The translations under genes were made by a program, and so were the position numbers. Positions 44,912 to 54,300 of a DNA stretch of 64,000 bases are shown here, piece by piece (position 1 is the stretch's first letter; each line of letters opens with the position of its first letter). The notes beneath the pieces are model-generated. The model was given only the letters and a program-made list of their open reading frames with translations, was not told where the DNA came from and ran no database searches. Source of the stretch: Planctomycetia bacterium (GTDB lineage: Bacteria; Planctomycetota; Planctomycetia; Pirellulales; Thermoguttaceae); the NCBI GenBank assembly GCA_030539035.1, contig JAUNSU010000001.1, positions 6,700 to 70,699 of the forward strand, in the 5' to 3' direction.

Positions 44912-46459
44912 ATGAGTACATCCTACTATCAGGAAACAATGCCCGGAAGCGAAGTCAATTATCTTGAAGAAAAAGAAGGAAGCGGAATGAATTGCGCAGT
45001 TTCCGAAATGAGAGAAGAGAAGGATCTTTATTTACGTGAACGTCAAGAGAGCGGTCCATCGATGCAACGGGGAGAATCAAGATCGTCCGGACAGCAAAAT
45101 TCGATACAGGATTCCGTTCTGCTGTTTTGTCCGGATCCGGTATCGCGGTCCGCAATGTCTCATTTTTTGGAAATGGAGAATATCAAGGTATCAGAAACAG
45201 AAGCCGGATCCGGAGTTCCCGACAGTATATCGTCCGATATTTCCCTTTTTCTTCTTGATGCCGCATCCTCATCCGATCTGGAGCAGTTTGCCCGGCAATT
45301 GGTTTCCCGATGGCCGGAAATTCCGATCATCATTATGGAAGAGCCTTCTGCGGATACGGAACTTCGAAAGAAGGTCTCCAAATACGCATTTGCGGCGATT
45401 ATGAAACCGTGCGATCGGAATGTGCTCCTTCAGACGATCCGGCAAGCTCTTCGAATGAGCCGGTATGTTCGGGAAAATCGGTGTTTGCGGCAAACGATCG
45501 GAATGCCGATCCTTCCCGTCTCCATTGCGGGAATCTCCGCAACGATACAGACTCTGCGCAAACAAATCGAAGCGTTTGCCCGATTGGATAATACGATTCT
45601 GATTTCCGGAGAAAGAGGGACCGGCCGGAGTACGATCGCGCAGATGATTCATCAAACAGGGCCCCGGGCAAAATATCCATTTCTCGTCGTCTCTTGCAGC
45701 GCGCTTCCGCAGGATGTTCTGGAAGCGGATCTTTTCGGAGTTGCCCGGGGAGCGATTCAGGGAATTTCAACAGATCGGCCCGGAAGGATTGAACTTGCGC
45801 ATCGCGGAACGATTTTTCTGGATCATATTGAATCGCTTTCGCCTTCACTCCAAAAAAGACTTTTTCATTTTCTTCAGGATCGGACAACGAGTCGGGTCGG
45901 TTCTTCGGAATTGCGCCGGGTCGATACCCGTATCATTGCATCGACGAGCAGTGATCTTGCGATTGCCTGTGTTCAGGGCCGTTTTCGGGACGAGCTTTAT
46001 TTTCGACTGAACGCGTTGACCCTGAACGCTCCTTCCCTTCGCGATCGGACGGAAGATATTCCTTCCCTTTCCCGGGAGATCCTTTCCCGGCTGGCGCGGG
46101 CTTCCCATCGAAATCTTTCCATTCTTTCGACGGCGGCGCTGAATAAATTACGCCAATACTCTTGGCCGTATAATATAAGAGAACTGGAGTCGGTTCTTGA
46201 AAAGGCAATGAAAGCAGCCCCGGACACTGTAATTACGGAAAACGATATTTCTTTTGACACCATGATTCAGGACAGCCGGTCCGCAGACGGCGCGATGGGG
46301 CTTGCGGGCCTTACAATGGCCGAGATCGAACGGCGCGCGATTATAGAGACGATCAATGCCTGCGGCGGGAATCGGGCGCAATCTGCACGAAAACTCGGGG
46401 TAAGCGAAAAAACGATCTATAATAAAATCAAGCAGTTTAAACTTCGCGGGATTGTCTGA
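44912..46459 (+). CDS. Atypical response-regulator-type AAA+ transcription factor
   Basis: Layout: an acidic N-terminal stretch (1-65), a receiver-like domain (about 67-185), an AAA+ domain (about 205-430) and a Fis-type HTH (about 470-515, AQSARKLGVSEKTIYNKIKQF). The receiver keeps the likely phospho-Asp (Asp116 in FLLDAA) and Lys165 (MKP) but has only one acidic-pocket Asp (CPD). The AAA+ motor is altered at three key sites. Walker A is GERGTGRS (Arg239 in place of Lys), GAFTGA reads GAIQGI (280-285) and Walker B is IFLDHI (His305 in place of Glu). Canonical sigma-54 activation is therefore doubtful. It precedes pyrF by 135 bp on the same strand, with an independent promoter between them. 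Confidence 0.82.
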   Translation: MSTSYYQETMPGSEVNYLEEKEGSGMNCAVSEMREEKDLYLRERQESGPSMQRGESRSSGQQNSIQDSVLLFCPDPVSRSAMSHFLEMENIKVSETEAGSGVPDSISSDISLFLLDAASSSDLEQFARQLVSRWPEIPIIIMEEPSADTELRKKVSKYAFAAIMKPCDRNVLLQTIRQALRMSRYVRENRCLRQTIGMPILPVSIAGISATIQTLRKQIEAFARLDNTILISGERGTGRSTIAQMIHQTGPRAKYPFLVVSCSALPQDVLEADLFGVARGAIQGISTDRPGRIELAHRGTIFLDHIESLSPSLQKRLFHFLQDRTTSRVGSSELRRVDTRIIASTSSDLAIACVQGRFRDELYFRLNALTLNAPSLRDRTEDIPSLSREILSRLARASHRNLSILSTAALNKLRQYSWPYNIRELESVLEKAMKAAPDTVITENDISFDTMIQDSRSADGAMGLAGLTMAEIERRAIIETINACGGNRAQSARKLGVSEKTIYNKIKQFKLRGIV

Positions 46460-46509
46460 TTTTTATCAATTTGTTTTATGAAAAGGGAGCTCTTCCCGGG
46501 CCAAAAATC

Positions 46510-46537
46510 TTGACGCACTCTTGAAAAAGGATACAAT
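46510..46537 (+). promoter_or_regulatory. Sigma-70-type promoter of pyrF
   Basis: TTGACG (46510-46515), 16 bp, TACAAT (46532-46537), about 57 bp before the GTG start of pyrF. Confidence 0.65.
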
Positions 46538-46594
46538 AAAGGGATAGATGTTGTCTGTCCCCCGATGTTTGGATCATTTTCAGGAGGTTTACCG

Positions 46595-47533
46595 GTGAGC
46601 TCTTTTTCCTTTCGATTAACGAACGCAATTCGTTCCAAAAAAACGCCTGTTCTGGTTGGGCTGGATCCACGCTGGAATATGCTGCCCAAAATCTTTACGG
46701 AAGGGAAAAAAAATCCCTCTCCTTCGGAAGCCGCTGTTGCGTTTGAATCTTTTTGTCGGAATATCATTGATATTGTATCGCCTCTGGTTCCGATTGTAAA
46801 ACCTCAGTCCGCTTTTTTTGAGCAATACGGTCCGGAAGGAATGATCTGCCTGCAAAAGGTGATTCAATATGCGTCGAAAAATGGACTTCTTGTCCTTCTG
46901 GATGCGAAGAGAAACGATATCGGATCAACCGCTTCCGCTTATGCAGCCGGCCTGATCGGATCACAAGGACAAAGTCCCTGGGGAGCAGACGCGTTGACGG
47001 TAAGTCCCTATCTCGGTGACGACAGCCTTATTCCTTTTGCGGAAACTGCTCGGGCCCGTGAAGCGGGGATCTTTATCCTTGTAAAAACCTCCAATCCCGG
47101 CGGCGCCCTGTTCCAGGATCTTTTGATCGAGGGAAAACCTCTTTACCGGCGTGTTGCCGATTTCGTGGAAAAACTTGCGGCCGAAAACAGGGAAGATATG
47201 TCCGAAGAAGGACTCGATTATTCCTCAATCGGCGGCGTTGTTGGAGCAACTTGGCCCGATCAGCTTACCGAACTGCGAAAAGTAATGAAAAGAACCTGGT
47301 TTCTCGTTCCCGGATATGGAAACCAGGGCGGAGGGGCCAAAGATGTCGCCGGAGCATTCGATGAGGCCGGACTGGGAGCAATCATTAATAATTCCCGCGG
47401 AATCCTTTTCGCGCACCAATCCAAAAAATATGCGGAAACGTTCGGAGAATCCCGTTGGGAAGACGCGGTGGAAGCGGCAACGAAAGATATGATCGCAGCG
47501 CTGGCCGCGGAGACACCCGCCGGGCGGCTGTAA
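46595..47533 (+). CDS. pyrF: Orotidine 5'-phosphate decarboxylase
   Basis: Final step of UMP synthesis: decarboxylates orotidine 5'-phosphate. The sequence fits the longer type 2 family: PVLVGLDPRW near the start, the catalytic LDAKRNDIGSTASAYA, and the phosphate-binding end VPGYGNQGGGAKDV. Length (312 aa) is typical of that group. The GTG at 46595 is the likely start because CAGGAGG lies seven bases upstream; the in-frame ATG at 46565 is on the wrong side of this site. It leads a same-strand run of pyrF, apgM, galE and a GGDEF protein, although apgM may have its own promoter. Confidence 0.95.
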   Translation: MSSFSFRLTNAIRSKKTPVLVGLDPRWNMLPKIFTEGKKNPSPSEAAVAFESFCRNIIDIVSPLVPIVKPQSAFFEQYGPEGMICLQKVIQYASKNGLLVLLDAKRNDIGSTASAYAAGLIGSQGQSPWGADALTVSPYLGDDSLIPFAETARAREAGIFILVKTSNPGGALFQDLLIEGKPLYRRVADFVEKLAAENREDMSEEGLDYSSIGGVVGATWPDQLTELRKVMKRTWFLVPGYGNQGGGAKDVAGAFDEAGLGAIINNSRGILFAHQSKKYAETFGESRWEDAVEAATKDMIAALAAETPAGRL

Positions 47534-47572
47534 TCCCCGATCCCTGAGGTCGAACAGTATTTGTGTTCCGAA

Positions 47573-47598
47573 TTGACAGACCCTCATTCCTTTATAAT
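47573..47598 (+). promoter_or_regulatory. Possible promoter of the apgM-galE unit
   Basis: Perfect TTGACA (47573-47578) and perfect TATAAT (47593-47598), but only 14 bp apart, shorter than the usual 16-18. The apgM start is 30 bp downstream. Confidence 0.4.
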
Positions 47599-47627
47599 GG
47601 AATCAGAAAAGTATTGCGAGAAAACTG

Positions 47628-48935
47628 ATGAGCCGAAAATATATCATTATCATTCCCGATGGATTTGCGGACGATCCTCTCCCTCAACTTGGCGGAAAGA
47701 CACCGATGCAGTACGCGAAAACGCCTCATATGGATCATCTTGCGGAACGGTCTTTTTTGGGACGTTCCCATAATGTTCCCGGCGAATTTGTTCCGGGATC
47801 CGATGTTGCAACCTTGAGTCTGCTGGGATACAATCCCGCAGAAGTTTATACCGGCCGCGCTCCGCTGGAAGCCTGTGCTCAGGGAATCGCTCTGGGAGAG
47901 GATGATTGGGCCTTTCGATGTAATCTCGTTTCCCTTCAGAATGATATTATGAAGAGCTTTACCGCCGATCATATTTCAACGGAAGAAGCAACGGATCTCT
48001 TGCAGAGAGTACAAAAAGCGATTGCGCCTTCCTGGAATGATCTTGTGAAAGAGGCCGCGGCTGCTGATCCTTCGTTCAGAGAAGAGGATTATATCGGATC
48101 CATTGAATTTTTTCCGGGGGTCAGCTATCGGAATCTGATGATCTTTCGGCCGGATCGAAAAGGATCACCTTTTTCCATGGAAACAAAGACGTTTCCGCCG
48201 CACGATTACACGGATCAGAAGATCAGCGGAGTCCTTCCGCAGGGAAAAGGATCGGCAGTTCTTCGATTGCTCATGGACCGGATCGCCCGGCTTTTTGAAT
48301 CGGATCCTGTTAATAAAAGTCGAATCGCGAACGGTAAACTGGCGGCAACGCACGCTTGGCTTTGGGGACAGGGCCAGCGTCCGCGGATCGTTCCTTTTGC
48401 GGATCGGTTCGGAGGGATCAAGGGATCCATGATCACCGCAGTCGATCTTCTTCGCGGGATTGCGAAGTGCCTGGACTGGTCGATCATCCATGTTCCCAAC
48501 ATTACCGGATATGTCGATACCGACTTTGCGGCAAAAGGAAAATACGCCGCCGATGCTCTGGATCAGTTCGATCTCGTCTGCGTTCATATCGAAGCGACCG
48601 ATGAAGCCGGACATGAAGGGAGCGTGGAAAAGAAGATCAAGGCGCTTGAGGATATCGATTCGAAGACGCTCCCCCCTTTGCTGGAAAAGTTGAACGATTT
48701 TTCCGATTGGCGTCTTTTGATCACGCCGGATCATCCGACTCCGGCCGCGATTAAGACCCATTCCCATGGGGAAGTTCCCTGGATGCTTGCCTCTTCCGAA
48801 TCACGTCAATTGCGGAAAGATCAGAAATACGACGAGATCTCGGCTTCTTCATCGAAAAACTATTTTGAACAGGGCTGGGAATTGATGGAACATTTTCTTC
48901 ATTCTCCCCTCGAATTTTTTGACAAGGATAAATGA
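47628..48935 (+). CDS. apgM: Cofactor-independent phosphoglycerate mutase, archaeal type
   Basis: Interconverts 3- and 2-phosphoglycerate in glycolysis and gluconeogenesis; alkaline-phosphatase superfamily. The N-terminal metal site IIIPDGFADD, the catalytic Ser region PGSDVATLSLLGYNP, and the C-terminal metal motifs HIEATDEAGHEG and ITPDHPTP are all present. The 435-aa length and the insertion fit the aPGM group found in archaea and some bacteria, not the GpmI type. Its stop codon overlaps the galE start. Together with ppdK in the same window it suggests a glycolysis built from non-classical enzymes, though other pgm genes could be elsewhere. Confidence 0.93.
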   Translation: MSRKYIIIIPDGFADDPLPQLGGKTPMQYAKTPHMDHLAERSFLGRSHNVPGEFVPGSDVATLSLLGYNPAEVYTGRAPLEACAQGIALGEDDWAFRCNLVSLQNDIMKSFTADHISTEEATDLLQRVQKAIAPSWNDLVKEAAAADPSFREEDYIGSIEFFPGVSYRNLMIFRPDRKGSPFSMETKTFPPHDYTDQKISGVLPQGKGSAVLRLLMDRIARLFESDPVNKSRIANGKLAATHAWLWGQGQRPRIVPFADRFGGIKGSMITAVDLLRGIAKCLDWSIIHVPNITGYVDTDFAAKGKYAADALDQFDLVCVHIEATDEAGHEGSVEKKIKALEDIDSKTLPPLLEKLNDFSDWRLLITPDHPTPAAIKTHSHGEVPWMLASSESRQLRKDQKYDEISASSSKNYFEQGWELMEHFLHSPLEFFDKDK

Positions 48936-49939
48936 TCATGGAAAATAAATTAAGAGTATTGGTAACCGGAGGAGCCGGATATATCGGATCCCACGCGGTA
49001 AAAACGCTTCATGAAAAAGGATATTATGTCGCCGTTCTGGACAATCTTTGCCGGGGACATCGCAAGGCGGTTCCGGAAGATGTTCCGTTTTTTCAAACGG
49101 ATCTTCAGGAGACGGATCGGATCGAAGAGATCCTTCGCGAGAATAAAATTGACGTTGTAATGCACTTCGCGGCCTTTATGGCGGTTGGCGAATCGGTTCA
49201 ATGTCCGATCGAATACTATCGGAATAATACCGGAGGCGCGTTGAGTCTTCTTTACGCGATGAAGAAGGCGGGCGTTTGCCGATTCATTTTCAGTTCGACG
49301 GCGGCAACCTACGGCGAGCCGGAAACGACTCCGATCTATGAAGATCAGCGCCAATTGCCGGTCAATCCCTATGGATGGTCGAAATGGATGGTTGAACGGA
49401 TTCTGAAGGATTACGGAAAGGCAAATCCGGAATTCGGCTTTACGGCCCTGCGCTATTTTAATGTGGGAGGATCGGCGGAAGACGGATCCATTGGCGAAGA
49501 CCATCGCCCGGAAACCCATCTTTTACCAAAGATCATTTATGCCGCGCTGGGAAAAGATGAAAAGCTGACGGTCTTTGGAACCGACTATCCGACGCCCGAC
49601 GGTACTTGTATTCGTGATTATGTTCATGTCGAAGATCTGATCGCGGCGCACATTCTCGCAATGGAAGCGATCAAACCGGGCGATCAGAAGTTCTATAATC
49701 TCGGAATCGGACATGGATATTCCGTAAAGGAAATGCTTGATGCAGCCGAAAAAGTTCTCGAACGAAAGATCCCTGTCGTTTACGGGGAACGCCGGCCCGG
49801 TGATCCCGCCCGGCTTTACGCAAACTCCGATAAGGCTCAAAAAGAACTCGGATGGAAACCTCTTCATACGGATGTTGCCGATATGATCGAAAGTGCCTGG
49901 AAATGGTATAAAAATCATCCGAACGGATATCCGGACTAA
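48932..49939 (+). CDS. galE: UDP-glucose 4-epimerase
   Basis: Interconverts UDP-glucose and UDP-galactose; an extended short-chain dehydrogenase with bound NAD. The Rossmann motif is TGGAGYIGSH near residues 12-21, followed by HFAAFMAVGES. The catalytic Ser/Tyr/Lys are in FSSTAATYGEP and YGWSKWMVE. GTCIRDYVHVEDL and LGIGHGYSVKEM match GalE. The start ATG overlaps the apgM stop (ATGA); an ATG two codons later (48938) is equally possible. Length 335 aa is standard. It may serve galactose use, consistent with the secreted GH2 beta-galactosidase in this window, or glycan synthesis. Confidence 0.95.
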   Translation: MIMENKLRVLVTGGAGYIGSHAVKTLHEKGYYVAVLDNLCRGHRKAVPEDVPFFQTDLQETDRIEEILRENKIDVVMHFAAFMAVGESVQCPIEYYRNNTGGALSLLYAMKKAGVCRFIFSSTAATYGEPETTPIYEDQRQLPVNPYGWSKWMVERILKDYGKANPEFGFTALRYFNVGGSAEDGSIGEDHRPETHLLPKIIYAALGKDEKLTVFGTDYPTPDGTCIRDYVHVEDLIAAHILAMEAIKPGDQKFYNLGIGHGYSVKEMLDAAEKVLERKIPVVYGERRPGDPARLYANSDKAQKELGWKPLHTDVADMIESAWKWYKNHPNGYPD

Positions 49940-49966
49940 TCGGTTTCCTTTCTTCTTTCAAAGATC

Positions 49967-50821
49967 ATGAAAAAAAGAACGAAAAACTGGATCATGGATG
50001 TTCCCTCCGATCAATGGGCAAAGATCGCCGATCTTATGTCGGAGGGACTTCTTTTTTGCGATAAGTATTTTCGGATCGTTTATGGAAATACGTCCGCACA
50101 GAATTTATTTTCCCGATTGGGCAAAAAGAAGATCCTCGGTTCTCCCCTGTTTTCTCTCGATCCCGTTTTTTTTTCTTCCTTTCAAATGGCCGACGGATCC
50201 CCCTTGCGGATTCATGAAGAACCGGATCCCGATCCGTTGGAGGCAACGGGCTTTTTTTTATCGCCCGTCAAAAAAGGAATTCGTTCTTTCCTCTGCGGAT
50301 TAAAGATCGTTCGCCTGGAAGAGGATCCTTTCTTTTACGCTGTTCTTGTTCATGAAGAGCCCGACATTGATCTTACAACGGAACTTCCGACCCGACGGTC
50401 GCTTGATCCTTATTATCGATTTGTCTGCTCTTCCGAAAAACGAAAAAAAGGATCCCTGCTCTTTTGCGATCTGGAGCATTTTAAAAGGATCAATGATTCC
50501 TACGGACATCTCAAAGGCGATTCTGTTCTTCGGGAAACCGCACGATCTCTTCGGACGTTTTTCCCTTATCCGGCTGTTCCTTTCCGATTCGGCGGAGATG
50601 AATTTGTGATCGTCGCTCCCGATTCAACGGAAAAGGAATTAGCGCAAATCATAAACGATCTGAACGAATATCTTAAAGACAAACGGTTCAAATACCTGCG
50701 GTCTTCGGAAAGGATCCGCCTGAACTTCGGAATCTCTTCGCTTATTTTCGGCGAAGATCTTAATCTCGCGCTTGATCGGGCAGATCAGGATTTTTACCGC
50801 AAGAAAAATCCTGATCAATAA
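49967..50821 (+). CDS. Diguanylate-cyclase (GGDEF) protein with PAS-like N-terminus
   Basis: Residues about 15-130 have the look of a PAS sensory domain (MSEGLLFCDKYFRIVYGNTSAQNLF). The GGDEF domain follows, with the metal Asp in FCDLEHFKRIND (Asp168) and an intact FGGDEF (208-213), so synthesis of cyclic di-GMP is plausible. No RxxD inhibitory site precedes GGDEF (the residues there are FPYPAVPFRF), so product inhibition through the I-site is not expected. Soluble, 284 aa, no transmembrane segment. The last 12 codons lie inside a perfect 13-bp inverted repeat. It is last in the pyrF-apgM-galE run. Confidence 0.9.
   Translation: MKKRTKNWIMDVPSDQWAKIADLMSEGLLFCDKYFRIVYGNTSAQNLFSRLGKKKILGSPLFSLDPVFFSSFQMADGSPLRIHEEPDPDPLEATGFFLSPVKKGIRSFLCGLKIVRLEEDPFFYAVLVHEEPDIDLTTELPTRRSLDPYYRFVCSSEKRKKGSLLFCDLEHFKRINDSYGHLKGDSVLRETARSLRTFFPYPAVPFRFGGDEFVIVAPDSTEKELAQIINDLNEYLKDKRFKYLRSSERIRLNFGISSLIFGEDLNLALDRADQDFYRKKNPDQ
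50783..50816 (+). terminator. Perfect 13-bp hairpin inside the 3' end of the GGDEF gene
   Basis: GATCAGGATTTTT (50783-50795) and AAAAATCCTGATC (50804-50816) pair perfectly around an 8-nt loop, just before the stop codon at 50819-50821. It may work as a transcription terminator embedded in coding sequence. Confidence 0.45.
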
Positions 50822-50905
50822 AGATCAGCACTTTCCCCGGAACGTTAAGTTGCTAAATGGGTTAAACAGCGCATATTTTAGTTCGTTTAATATTTTCGGG
50901 CTCTC

Positions 50906-51277
50906 TTTGCACTGCCCTTACAGGGCGCTGCTTTTTTGTGGTCCGTTGACCCGGGGGGCCGCACAAACATTTCATGTTTATGCTCTGCCCCGGGCTGGCG
51001 GCGAGGCGCCGCTCCCAGTACGCGCTGCCGCGCGATAGGCAAATAATCGCTTCCTTCATTGACGGTATCCCCCTTCGGGGCACCGGTTTTCGGCCATTCC
51101 AACTGGGTTAAGTAATACGGTCTTTCGGCCAAACACCAATGATCTGTTTTCGATATTGTACCCGAATCCTGCGGGCTGAAAGCCCAATGCCTTCCAGCCC
51201 CGGGCAAGGGAGCGAAGCGACCGGCACCCCGGGTTTGCTTCCCCCATCTCCGCAGCGCCCTGTAAGGGCAGTGCAAA
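50906..51277. mobile_element. 372-bp non-autonomous element with perfect 26-bp terminal inverted repeats
   Basis: Positions 50906-50931 (starting TTTGCACTGCCC) are the exact reverse complement of 51252-51277. Each end is itself a near-palindrome around CCCT/AGGG, like two REP hairpins facing each other. The interior is GC-rich and full of further small hairpins, with no coding signal; its short open frames give CPGLEG/GRCGDGG-type junk peptides. This fits a MITE or REPIN-like unit moved by an enzyme encoded elsewhere. No clear target-site duplication is visible. The flanks 50822-50905 and 51278-51389 hold no gene. Confidence 0.75.
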
Positions 51278-51389
51278 AAATATTGCGATATGCCAGCATC
51301 CATAAGGAAAGTTCCAACCGCATAAAATCGGGGAAAGATCAATAAAGATCAAAACGGTTTGATATAATCCATTTTTCTCTCAGAAAAAA

Positions 51390-54300
51390 TCACTTTTGCA
51401 GCTCAATGATCATTTGAGCGATTGCCGCACGTTTTTGATAAATCGGGCCGGGAACCTTTGTAAAGCTGATCATCGATTTGGTAATCGAATCGAACTGGAA
51501 AAGGGCCTCGATTTTCGATTTTTGATCGGGCGTTAAACGTTTTTCGTTCTTCTTGATCAGATCGGAAAGAATGGTGAGCATTTCATAATCTTCGATTCCT
51601 TCGCGAAGGATCTCCCAGCGAATACTGCAAACCGGCTCTTCAAGAATCGGCTTTCCGTTGTTCAGGCCGGGAACAGCGGCCGCCAAAGGAGGATAAACGA
51701 ATCGCCCGTCCCCGTTGCCCCAATAGGCTTTTGTATTGATTGCCGAGGAACTCACATATCCCATCGGATCAAGATAAGGATTTTGCGGAGATTTTGGAAA
51801 AGCGGAACGGCTCGTCCAGTAATTGGAAGCCCAAACGAGAATTCCTCCGATCTTGCGCTTGTATGTTTGCCAAAGCCAAACGCGCATTTCCGTTCCCGGA
51901 TGATCGATAAAAAGAGTGCAGTACGGCGCTTTGGGACCGGTGCAGACATACCACCAGAACCGTTCCTTTTTCTCCATTCGTTTTTCCGCTTCCGAGGAAG
52001 AAAAATTGGAACTGACAGGACACCATATATCCAGGGACGTTCCTTTCTGATCGAGAATATCGCAGAGTTTACTCCCCGGCTCTTCCGTCAACATACGGGA
52101 GATCTTCGGTCCGTATTTTTTCAGCCGCGCAAAACCATCGGCAACGAATTCATAATCCTTTTCATCCGGTTCATCGAACCAATAAGCGTAAGCGCCTTTT
52201 AAAAGTCCGGCCTTTTCCAATTCCGTCTGAAGTTTATTCAGATAATCGGAGAATAAAAGTTTGTACTCTTTTGTCGATTCATCGAATTTGCCAATTTGCG
52301 GCGGATATCGTTTTTCAAAAGTGCCTCCGCCCATCCCGTGAAGGTGCAAACGGAAGTTCGTGAAATGATATTTATCGAAGACCCTTTTCATTTCCGGAAT
52401 GTAATGGGAAAGATCCAGATCCGCGGCGGGCGGATTCGCAGTCGTGTTCCATTTGACCGAATAAGAATCGAAAGGTGCCGGATCATAAGGACTGATGCGA
52501 TGTTCGCCGAAATTCTTCAGATAGAGTTCGTAAACCGCACGCTGATCTTCTTTTGTCTTGCAATTATGATATTGAACGATTGTTCCGGCGGAAAGGCCGA
52601 ATGCGGTTTCCAGCCGATTGATTTTCGGAAGGGCAAAATCCCATACTTCAAGTTGATAAGGGATTTCCAGCGCAAGTTCTCCCTTGGAATCATTGAGAGA
52701 AACCGATCCGCGATAGATCCCGCTTTGGACCGATTCATCAATGGAAACGGTGATCCAGATCGGGAAATTGCAACCGGCCTGTATGTTCAGGGGCGATCCG
52801 TATCCATCCGATCCTTTTTTCATGGGAACAAGCGCGTCCGGCCAATCGGCAACGAGTCCTTCCGAGTCGGTGGTTCTTTCCACAAAATGATAATACGCGT
52901 ATCTTAACTGGATCTTCGAGGAAGAAATTCGGTTTCCCTTTTCATCGATCAGATCGGATGCTTTTCCCTTTAATCCGACAAGATCTTTTGTGTTTGCATC
53001 TCTTCGGAGAACGATCTGGAAAGATTCGAAATCATTTTTGGGGGCGGCGATTTTGATCGTCTCTTTCGGCATTGATCGGGCCGCTTTGGTTCTTTTCAGA
53101 ATTTTGTTTTCCGGTTCACACCAGAACACAGAGGTCGATCCGCTCTTGCCTTTAAGATCGGGAATTCCCTTTGCGCAGTTGGAGAGAAGAATTGCCGGAA
53201 ATTTGAAGGAAACGGCAAGTGATGTGTCCAGATCGGCCGACAGTTCATATTCCGTAAGATCGGAAGGAACTTTTTGACGAACGATGGCCGTCGATTCCGA
53301 AGGGATCATCGTCTTCACAACAGGAAGCTGCTGAACAGATTGCGCTTTATCCGGGGATCGAACAGAAAAGACCGGAGCCCAACTCAGCGGTTTCTTCGAT
53401 TGATTCTGAACAAAATAGACGAAGTTCATTTCCGGATCAATAAAATAAGGGCCGGTCTTAAAGGTCTTTTCCGTTTGAAGATCCTTGCTCTTCTTTTCCG
53501 CAAAACAGGTCGATCCCTGTCCGGCGTAATTTTTGTCTTTCAGATCCAAAAGAACTTTCATGGAATCTATTTGAAGAGTTGTTTTTCCTTTTTCATCATT
53601 TTGAACAGACATACGAATCCAGAGATCGGAGAGATCCTTCTTTTGCCCGAAAAGAGCAGAATCAATTTTGCAGCAGATCGATCCTTTTTGAGAATTGGAT
53701 CCCAATTCTTTCCAGCTCTTGCCGTCAATGCTTCCTTCAACGATACAGCGTCCGCCGATATAATATCCGACATTGATCTCAACGGATCCGCCGGAAAAGG
53801 GAAGGGCGGCTGCTGCTTCCGGATTGATCGGATTCCCGTTTGCACTCGCATTAGGATCGGCGCTGGATCGCGAAGTCAACCGGATCGGCTGAAGACAAAA
53901 ACGATAAACGACAGATTGATTTTTATATAAACACCATCGGTTTGTATTGAACGAAGCGGTTGAAGAGACGAGCGGACGGGAAAAATTGCCGTCTTCGACC
54001 CGACCGAATCCATTGAAGCGATATTGTCCGTTTATAATGGATTCATTATTGCCAAGAGGAAGATATTGCGGATCACTGGAACCCTTGCTTTCGATAAGCG
54101 TATAAACCGGGTCCACGGGAATCAGTTCCGGCTGATGAAATCGAAAAGATCCGGTTGCATACCAATGCCGCAAAACAAAAGAGGCGCGGTTCATTTCGGA
54201 AGAGGTAAAAAGAACATGCGAAAATTCCTTGAACGTTTTTCCGAAATCCGTTGAGATTGTGTAATCGCGGGAAAGACCGCCCAGCCCCATTGGCAAGGAG

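Noticed and set aside
50887-51352. Several overlapping open frames inside the 372-bp element (CPGLEG, GRCGDGG-type peptides)
   Set aside because: The frames follow GC-rich repeat words and hairpins, lack ribosome-binding sites, and change frame with the repeat. They are translations of a non-coding element.
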